A stretch of 12,118 nucleotides of DNA from Thermoplasmata archaeon (GTDB lineage Archaea > Thermoplasmatota > Thermoplasmata > GCA-020350865), in the NCBI GenBank assembly GCA_020350865.1, contig CP070726.1:1767736-1779853 (forward strand). Direction: 5' to 3'. The notes below the pieces were generated by a model that saw nothing but the letters and a program-made list of their open reading frames with translations, was not told the origin of the DNA and made no database searches. Of the stretch, positions 1-6,300 are shown one piece after another. The translations under genes were made by a program, and so were the position numbers. Position 1 is the stretch's first letter; each line of letters starts with the position of its first letter.

Positions 1-1
1 A

Positions 2-2137
2 AAGACCACTTATGTCTATGGTGACAATGGAATATATGCAGTGACCTTAAGGGTAACCGATGATACGGGCCTTAATGGAACTGACATTTGTAATATCACG
101 GTTAGCAATGTTGCACCAACTATATCTTTGATATCATCGCCATCAGGTAATGAAGGCTTGCCGATAATATTCACTTCCTCTGCTAGCGATCTAGGTAGCG
201 ATGACCTGACAGTCACATGGGATTGGGGTGACGGTACAGCTCCAACCACTACCAACTTCTACAACGATGGTACTGCTCCCGAGCCCCCTTACGATCCGAA
301 CACAAACGAGATCAAGAGCCCATGGGGCATATCCCCTTTTAATGTTACAGACACCCAACAGCATACTTACGGTGACAATGGTATTTACACGGTTTCCCTG
401 AGGGTTGAAGACGACGACAACGGTGTTGCCTTTATGAATACCACAGTTACGGTTAACAACATTGCGCCGAATATTACATTGGTGATTACTCCCACTGGTG
501 AGGAGGGGTTCCCGTTCACATTTAAAGCGGAGGCAAATGATCTGGGCAGCGACGACCTGACGTTCACATGGGAGTTCGAATACGGGCCCAAAATCGAAAA
601 TCCTTATTACAATGATGGTTTAGGACCCGAACCCATTTACAACCCGGTGACAAACGAGGTTAAAAGCCCATGGGGCATATGTCCGTTTAATGCCTCGGAT
701 ACGGTCACACATACCTACGGAGATGATTATAACTATACCGTGATTCTGAGGGTTGCGGATGATGACGGCGGGGAAGCTGTTTACACAACGACATTTTCGG
801 TGGACAATCTTGCTCCGATTATCACCGAACTTATGATTCCATACCCGGCAGAGGAGGGAAAGGATTCGGTGCTCAGAGCCACTGCAAGGGATTTCGGAAG
901 CGATGACCTGACATTCGAGTGGGGCTTTGGTGATATGACTGCGAATGTGACCAATATGTACTTTAATAATGGCTCAGTAAAAGACCTCTATCCGAGCCCA
1001 GATGGAATATATCCGTTTATTGCACAAGATACGTTGAGCCATAATTATGGAGACAATTACAACTACACTTTATCTTTGAAGGTCACTGACGATGACGACG
1101 GTGTATCAACGTTCACAACAACCGTAATAGTTAAAAACCTGAATCCGGAAATCGAGCCGTTCGGGCCTTTTACAGTGGATGAGGGCTCGCCACTGGATAT
1201 TACAGCGATATCCACAGATCTGGGCAGTGATGACCTGACATTCACCTGGAAGTTCGAACTGGGACCAATGATTGCTACCACCTATTTCAATGATGGTAAT
1301 GGGACTGATCCATATCCGAGTCCCTGGGGCACCAATCCATTCCCGGCCACGGATACGGCAAGCTGTATATACGGCGATGACGGTGTGTTTAGGGTTACAC
1401 TCACTGTGGAAGATGATGATGGAGGCTCAACCACTTACATCACAAATATCACGGTGGACAATGTTGTACCTGCTACCACCATCGTATCACTGACAATGAA
1501 CACGGAAATTGGATTGAGGGTGGCGGGCAGGAAGTACAATAATGTAAGCATGACTCTTTCTGAGGAAGGTAACTCCATCGGATATGTTTCGATTGAACGT
1601 CTGCCTGGCTCTCCAAACGACCAGATGGCCTGGATTCCGATGACCTTGGACATGACTAATAACTATTCGATAACAGTGACCTTCATCCCCAAGGACCCAC
1701 CAAATGTAGGAGCTAATCCGGTTTGGATATACATAAAATCAGAGAGTGGTAGCATTGAAGAAATACATCACACATTTAATGTCCAGCAATCCAAGAAAAG
1801 AAACAGCGACCACTGGAACCATGTGGAGCCCTGGGAGGTGGATTTGAGTGCCCATTTAGTTGGAAGTACATTTGAGCTCACTTCCCATGTTACGGACCTG
1901 GGGAGCGACGATGAGACTCTCACCTATACCTACGGCACTCAGATTGTGACTGCCATATATCTGAATGATCCACCAAACACCGATCCTTATCCTTCACCAG
2001 AATTCAATCCCATAGACATTACAGATACAACAACATTGACCTATGAAGGACCAGGAACAGTTACATTAATTGTGAAAGATGATGATAATATAAGGTTGGG
2101 TGTTGGTCAAGGTAGTGATTCTTTCAATGTGACATAA
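2..2137 (+). CDS. Secreted PKD-repeat surface protein, 5' partial
   Basis: The frame is open to the left edge and the codons before the GTG at 41 already encode the end of a PKD domain (TYVYGDNGIYAVTLRVTDD), so the start lies outside the window; 711 residues are visible. After that tail come four PKD-type beta-sandwich units (113-1465), each with a D-[LF]-G-S-D-D-L-T strand and ending in TYGD..YTV.L.V.DDDG. A non-PKD segment (1466-1837) and a degenerate fifth unit follow. PKD domains are known extracellular adhesion or spacer modules. More than ten N-x-S/T sequons fit an N-glycosylated archaeal surface protein. The protein stops directly after the last beta strand, at FNVT, with no C-terminal membrane helix or sorting motif, so it is probably released or held through its unseen N-terminus. 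Any enzymatic domain would also be upstream. Family assignment is firm; function is not. Confidence 0.9.
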   Translation, partial: KTTYVYGDNGIYAVTLRVTDDTGLNGTDICNITVSNVAPTISLISSPSGNEGLPIIFTSSASDLGSDDLTVTWDWGDGTAPTTTNFYNDGTAPEPPYDPNTNEIKSPWGISPFNVTDTQQHTYGDNGIYTVSLRVEDDDNGVAFMNTTVTVNNIAPNITLVITPTGEEGFPFTFKAEANDLGSDDLTFTWEFEYGPKIENPYYNDGLGPEPIYNPVTNEVKSPWGICPFNASDTVTHTYGDDYNYTVILRVADDDGGEAVYTTTFSVDNLAPIITELMIPYPAEEGKDSVLRATARDFGSDDLTFEWGFGDMTANVTNMYFNNGSVKDLYPSPDGIYPFIAQDTLSHNYGDNYNYTLSLKVTDDDDGVSTFTTTVIVKNLNPEIEPFGPFTVDEGSPLDITAISTDLGSDDLTFTWKFELGPMIATTYFNDGNGTDPYPSPWGTNPFPATDTASCIYGDDGVFRVTLTVEDDDGGSTTYITNITVDNVVPATTIVSLTMNTEIGLRVAGRKYNNVSMTLSEEGNSIGYVSIERLPGSPNDQMAWIPMTLDMTNNYSITVTFIPKDPPNVGANPVWIYIKSESGSIEEIHHTFNVQQSKKRNSDHWNHVEPWEVDLSAHLVGSTFELTSHVTDLGSDDETLTYTYGTQIVTAIYLNDPPNTDPYPSPEFNPIDITDTTTLTYEGPGTVTLIVKDDDNIRLGVGQGSDSFNVT
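113..1465 (+). repeat. Four tandem PKD units with an enlarged loop
   Basis: The units begin at 113, 464, 812 and 1142, at A/N-P-x-I. The conserved strand D-x-G-S-D-D-L-T starts at 188, 539, 890 and 1217, a spacing of 351, 351 and 327 nt. A usual PKD joins its W-x-F-G-D-G strand to the H-x-Y strand by a short turn. Here about 30-40 residues intervene, carrying [YF]xN[DN]G, then P[YI]..P, SPWG or SPDG, PF and DT. Units 1 and 2 share an additional TNE[IV]KSPWG stretch that units 3 and 4 lack. The GDG turn is kept in unit 1, is GDM in unit 3, and is replaced by YGP or LGP in units 2 and 4. Confidence 0.85.
1466..1837 (+). other. Non-PKD insert domain within the surface protein
   Basis: About 124 residues between the fourth and fifth PKD-like units lack the SDDLT and DDDGG landmarks. 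The segment contains alternating hydrophobic residues consistent with beta structure (GLRVAGRKYNNVSMTLSE; NNYSITVTFIPKDPP; NPVWIYIKSES) and ends in a charged, His/Trp-containing linker (KKRNSDHWNHVEPWEVD). It occupies about the length of one PKD unit: SDD-to-SDD spacing across it is 678 nt, roughly two units. I do not recognise the family; a beta-sandwich is an inference. Confidence 0.55.
1838..2137 (+). repeat. Degenerate terminal PKD-like unit
   Basis: This unit retains DLGSDDETL (from 1895), YLNDPPNTDPYPSP, DTTTLTY and VTLIVKDDD, so it is homologous to the preceding PKD units. It has lost the core Trp and the GDG turn (TYTYGTQIV instead), and its loop lacks the SPWG and PF elements. It is the last unit, and the stop codon follows its final strand. 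Confidence 0.7.
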
Positions 2138-2245
2138 AGAAAAAGACATTTCCGCTAATTTACCCTTTTAGGGAACTTTTCAAAATTTATCTATATGCCC
2201 TCTGAGTTTGTAGTACATAGAACAATTAAAGGAGGTGATAAAAAC
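2138..2245 (+). promoter_or_regulatory. Intergenic region with candidate TATA element
   Basis: This 108-nt gap separates the surface-protein stop from the next start codon. An AT-rich stretch, AAAATTTATCTATAT at 2182-2195, resembles an archaeal TATA box and sits 50-60 nt before the ATG at 2246, which would allow a 5' leader of about 30 nt. Just upstream, a weak CCCT-TTT-AGGG hairpin (2163-2173) followed by ACTTTT (2175-2180) could end transcription of the surface-protein gene. Both calls are by eye. Confidence 0.4.
2231..2239 (+). promoter_or_regulatory. Perfect Shine-Dalgarno that fixes the start at 2246
   Basis: GGAGGTGAT is fully complementary to the conserved 3' end of archaeal and bacterial 16S rRNA and lies six bases before the ATG at 2246. 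It is the strongest ribosome binding site in the window. It rules out the longer in-frame reading from 2195, which would put this site inside the coding sequence. Confidence 0.85.
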
Positions 2246-2392
2246 ATGACCGAGACGAAAAAGATAACCCTGAAAGTCCTCGGTGCGGAAATGCCAGAGG
2301 TGGAGGACGTGCAAATTGAAAAGGGCACCACACCAGCTGATATCAAGCTTCTTAACTTGACATCCACGATAACCGAGAGGGAAGTTATTTAA
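2246..2392 (+). CDS. 48-residue protein resembling half a beta-grasp domain
   Basis: The start is set by the ideal ribosome binding site. The 48-residue product opens with a beta hairpin (ITLKVLGAE, then EDVQIEKG) and a short helix beginning TTPADIK. That order matches strand 1, strand 2 and helix 1 of ubiquitin/MoaD/ThiS-like beta-grasp proteins, which normally run to 70-95 residues. The second half is absent, and so is a C-terminal Gly-Gly, so it could not act as a conjugated modifier or sulfur carrier in the usual way. Neither other forward frame continues the fold: both meet stops within about 18 nt of 2343, so a simple frameshift does not explain the length. It may be a decayed gene or a genuine small protein; the strong ribosome site favours expression. 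It precedes the zinc-ribbon gene by 62 nt and is probably cotranscribed. The fold assignment is tentative. Confidence 0.6.
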   Translation: MTETKKITLKVLGAEMPEVEDVQIEKGTTPADIKLLNLTSTITEREVI

Positions 2393-2454
2393 CCGAGGAA
2401 TACTTACTTCTTCTCACTCCTCCTGTTGAAATGGAGGAAGGAAGGTGGAAACAT

Positions 2455-3231
2455 ATGGCTAACTGTCCGAAATGTAAAGGTCAATTGAGCTACATACAGC
2501 AGTACGCCCAATGGTACTGTTACAGCTGCAAGCAGTACTTCAAGCCTGCGCAGCCGCAGCCTGCACCGCAGCAGGCTCAGCAGGCTCAGCAGGTTCAGCA
2601 ACCGGTACAGCAGCCTGCAGCACAGGCCCAGGCAGCCGCGGTCCAAAAGGCCATGTCCGGGATTTGGTTCCAGAACTACTACCGGATAAGAAAGAAGGTT
2701 CTGACTATTTGGAACAAGTACTGGGTCGAGGACGCCAACAAAAAGATACTGGGTTTTTCCAAGCAGAAGATGTTCAAGTTGAAGGAGGATATAAGGATTT
2801 ACACGGACGAGAAGATGACCACGGAGCTGTTCCGCATCAAGCAGCAGGAGATACTGGATATATGGGGCACCTTCGCCGTCATCGATTCCCAGACAAACAC
2901 GATACTGGGCTACATCAAAAGGAAGGCCCTGATGTCCACCTTTGCCTGGGACGAGTGGGACGTGCTGGATGCGTACAAGAGACCCATCGGGGGCATACAC
3001 GAGTCAGCGGGCCGCGGCCTGGCAAGAAAATTTGTACCAGGCGGGGCTTTGATCCCCGAGAAGATGACCTTGGTGCTGAACAACGTGCCTGTGGCCGAGA
3101 TCAACCAGTCCTTCAAGATCATCGGCGACATATGGGAACTGAAATGTCTTGCCGTGCCCGATTGGTTTGACAGGCGTGTGCTCGTCGGCGGCCTGCTCAT
3201 GATGGGTATGATCGAAAGGCAGCACAAGTAG
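2455..3231 (+). CDS. Zinc-ribbon plus LURP-one/scramblase-like (tubby C-like) protein
   Basis: The product has 258 residues. An N-terminal zinc ribbon uses Cys4, Cys7, Cys22 and Cys25 (CPKC...CYSC). A Gln/Pro/Ala-rich flexible linker covers about residues 31-65. From about residue 69 onward there is a LURP-one-related/phospholipid-scramblase-like barrel. Supporting features are the repeated halves YWVEDANKKILGF and FAVIDSQTNTILGYIKRK, the DEWDVLDA..RPIGGIHES stretch, and the hydrophobic C-terminal segment RRVLVGGLLMMGMIE, which in this fold forms the central helix of the barrel. I chose the ATG at 2455 because AGGTGG (2443-2448) precedes it by six bases and it starts directly at the zinc ribbon; the ATG at 2431 would add eight residues. 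There is no signal peptide. Members bind or move lipids, or serve as undefined scaffolds; the activity here is unknown. The membrane-associated role is an inference. Confidence 0.8.
   Translation: MANCPKCKGQLSYIQQYAQWYCYSCKQYFKPAQPQPAPQQAQQAQQVQQPVQQPAAQAQAAAVQKAMSGIWFQNYYRIRKKVLTIWNKYWVEDANKKILGFSKQKMFKLKEDIRIYTDEKMTTELFRIKQQEILDIWGTFAVIDSQTNTILGYIKRKALMSTFAWDEWDVLDAYKRPIGGIHESAGRGLARKFVPGGALIPEKMTLVLNNVPVAEINQSFKIIGDIWELKCLAVPDWFDRRVLVGGLLMMGMIERQHK
2545..2649 (+). repeat. CAG-rich low-complexity tract encoding the linker
   Basis: The DNA is built from CAG, CCG and GCN codons, including three near-copies of CAGCAGGCT in succession around 2569-2595. It encodes the Gln/Pro/Ala linker between the zinc ribbon and the barrel. 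Such tracts are prone to slippage, so linker length probably varies between strains. Confidence 0.75.
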
Positions 3232-3340
3232 AACATGTAACCCAGTTGGTGCTCTTTCCATTACCAATCACTCAATCTTGTAATAATCCACTTACTTAGT
3301 CAACATGATGTAAATGAATATTATCAGGGGGATGATCCAC

Positions 3341-3345
3341 AAAAA
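3341..3345 (-). terminator. Possible T-tract terminator after the TPR/zinc gene
   Basis: On the minus strand a run of five T follows the stop codon of the 3361-7575 gene by about 15 nt. Archaeal termination often needs only a T-rich stretch without a hairpin. This is the only such run in the 129-nt gap between the convergent genes (3232-3360), where I see nothing else of note. Confidence 0.25.
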
Positions 3346-3360
3346 CATGTCTCTTAATAA

Positions 3361-6300
3361 CTACAGTCTAATGTAGTCCTCCCCTTCCTTTCCGCCCTTT
3401 CTTCTTGCTTTCTGTTTGATCTCCCCGTTGCACTTGGGGCAGATGATCTGACTTTCCTCCAGATCGTACAGCTTGGCGTACCTCTTGTTGTACTCCTTCA
3501 CGCAGTCCGGGCACAGCGTTGCACCGCAGTCGTGCACAATCTCGGCCTCGTTCTCGTCACATATCAGGCAGAGTTCCTCCTCTTCCTCTTCCACGGAAAC
3601 CGGCTCCAGCAGCTCCGACGGCCCACCGTGCTCCATTGCTTCCCCCGGCTCGCCCTCCAAATCATAGTCTCCCTGAAGTGACCTCACCCTTGCCTCGGGT
3701 GTCGTGACCATCTCCTCTTCGTGGAACTTGACAAGAACGGCATACACCCTCTTGGCTTCGTAAATCCCCAGCCGCAGCTCCTGCATGATGCCTGTGAGGT
3801 TGCGCCGGGAGGAAGGCAGCTCCAGGGCCCTGTGGAGAAGCTCCTCGAGCTCGGGGTCCACCTCATCCACTGTAACCTCCATTCCGTCCACTAAATTGAT
3901 GTATGCAAGGAGTTTCTTGGCCTGTTTTATATCGTAATCTGTGAACCCAAGCACAATATCGCTCAATCTGATGCCGTATCTATCGAAAGCCCCTGGATCA
4001 TCCCTCATGGCCCCTACGATTGCCGCATTCGAGTTCCTTTCCAGTGCCTCTCTTTCATCAATGCTCAACATGTTGATGTCCACTTCCTCCTTGACCTTGA
4101 GGTAATCCACAACAGAGTCGAGGAAGCTGTACGGGATATGACACACCTTGAAGGCTTCCTCCTTTGAAGGGGGTTTCCCCCTGTCCTTTTCGAACTTCAG
4201 TATCTCCCTGGCGTACCGCTCCACCTGCTGGCTGCGGATCTGCTTTTCGGCCCTTTCCTTTCCCTCCAGGGCAGGTAGATACTTGGGATCCATGTCCAGT
4301 GCATGCTCGAAGCATCTCAAGGCCTGCTCGTAGTTGTCCATGGTGTTCAGTGCAAGGCCCTTGCTGGTCCATATCTGCTTGTTCTTGGGACTCAGTCCCA
4401 AAGCGCGATCGTAGCATCCGAGTGCTGCTTCCACATCCCCTATCTTCACCAGTGCCATGCCTTTCCTGTGCCACACGTTGCCGTCCCTGTCATCGATTTC
4501 CAGCGACATGTCGTACGATTTTATGGCCTCCTCGTACTTGCCGGTCCTCTCGAGCAGCATTCCCTTGTTGATCCACAGGGATTTGTCCCTCTCATCCAGT
4601 TCGATGGCCCTGTCGTAGCAACCTATTGCCCCCTCGAACCTGCCCATGCTGACGTAGGCCTCTGCCTTGCTCACCCAGGACTCCCTGTCATCCGGCATCA
4701 TCTCCACCACCCTGTCGAAGCATCTGACAGCGCTTTCGAACTCTTCCTGGGCTATCAGGGCCTTACCCTTACCCTTCAACGCATCGATGTTGGACTTGTT
4801 GAGCTCTGTTGCCCTGTCAAAGGCCTCAACGGCTTCGGCGTGCCTGCCCCCCTCGTGGAGCGCCACACCTTTGTTGGTCCAGATGTTGTCGTCTTCGGAA
4901 TCGAGTTTCAGTGCGCTGTCAAAGTACTTTACGGCGCCGTCAAAATCCTCCATCTTTGTGAGGAGTATCCCCTTGTCGTTCAAGAGCATCTTGTCCTTGG
5001 ATTCCAACTTCAACGCCGTATCCAGGCTCTCCAGTGCAGCCTCGAAGAACCGGCGCTTCATCAGGGCCCTTCCCTTCCTGTGCAGGGTTTGTACATCCTT
5101 TGGATAGTACTTCAGGGCCGTGTTGTACAGGTCGATGGCCTCCTCGTACCTCTCCAGATGCTCCAATGCCTCACCCTTGTCCCTCAGGGCCTCCATGTTC
5201 TTGGGCTCACTTTCCAAGATCCTGTCGCAGGCAAAGATGACTTCCTCGTATCTTCCCAAATGTTTCAGGGCATCCTTTTTGTAGCCCCATAATTTTAGGT
5301 TCTCAGGCTCAAGTTCCAGGGCCTGCTCAAAGGATGAGACGGCATGCTCGTACTTGCCGATCTTTGTCTGTGCATGTGCCTTGTCCTCCCAAGCCCTGGC
5401 ATTATCCGGAGCAATTTCGACGATCCTGTCGCAGACAGCATCCACCTCCTCGTAATTACCCAGCTTTACCAGCACATCCTTTTTGGATATCAGCGCCTCA
5501 AGGTTTTCCGAATCCACATCAAGCACCCTGTCAAAGGCCCTCAGTGCCTCCCCTGTCCTGTCCATCTTCACAAGCACGAGGCCCCTGCCCAGGAGCCCCT
5601 TTTCATCTCTCGGATTCAGATCCAGAACAACGTCGTAGGCCACCAGGGCCTCCTCGTAGCGGCCTAACCAGTCCAGACTTGACGCCTTTTGAAGGAGGTA
5701 CCGTGGATTGGAGGAATCGAGTTCTATGGCCTTTTCGTAGGTGACAAGGGCCTCCTCGTACCTCTCCAAATCCAGCTGCACCCTGCCCTTCTTGTCCCAT
5801 AAATTGGCATCGTTCTCATCCACCTTCAGTGCCTTCTCGTAGCATGCCAAAGCCCTGTCGAGATCCTCCAGAACGTAGAGGGCGTCCCCCTTGTTCTCCA
5901 GTGCACCCTTGCTCTTGGGGTCCAGTTTCAGGGCCATGTCGTAGAACTTGATGGCCTCCTCGTACACACCCATCCGGCTCAGGGCAAGACCTTTCCTGTA
6001 GATGGCGTTCACGTTCTCTGGATCGAGCTCTATTATCTTTTCAAAGACATCGATTGCCTCGTCGTTTCTACCCAGATTGATAAGCGAGGAGCCCTTGGCC
6101 TCCAGGGCCTCCATGTTGTCAGGCTCAATATTCAATATGGCTGTGCAGGTGTTGATAATCTCCTCCGCCTTATCCAGGTGGATGAGGGCATTCTTTTTCT
6201 TAAACAGCACATCCAGGTTCTCGGGTTCTATGTTCAGCGCCTTATCATATGATGACACCGCCTTTTCCACCTGCCCCATCTCCTCCAGAGCAGTACCCCT

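Noticed and set aside
2195..2245. Upstream in-frame start (2195) for the 48-residue protein
   Set aside because: It would place the perfect Shine-Dalgarno within the coding region; the 17 extra residues have no fold-like pattern.
2343..2392. Frameshift as the cause of the short beta-grasp-like protein
   Set aside because: Both other forward frames hit stops within about 18 nt of 2343, so no downstream half is recoverable.
2418..2438. TCCTCC/GGAGGA hairpin before the zinc-ribbon gene as a translation switch
   Set aside because: Only six pairs, and it does not cover the likely ribosome site at 2443-2448.
2404..3000. Minus-strand frame of 198 codons opposite the zinc-ribbon gene
   Set aside because: Leu/Arg-rich shadow of the CAG tract and barrel codons; no start signal or recognisable motif.
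2511..3170. Overlapping plus-strand frame of 219 codons inside the zinc-ribbon gene
   Set aside because: Low-complexity Ala/Cys/Gly product from the CAG-rich tract in another frame; the 2455 frame has clear domains.
3246..3267. TTGGT/ACCAA hairpin as a bidirectional terminator between the convergent genes
   Set aside because: Five-base stem with a 12-base loop and no T-run; expected by chance.
4303..5292. Long plus-strand open frame (about 329 codons) opposite the TPR array
   Set aside because: It is antisense to perfect TPR repeats, its product is a repetitive mirror of the 102-nt period, and it has no ribosome site or family resemblance.
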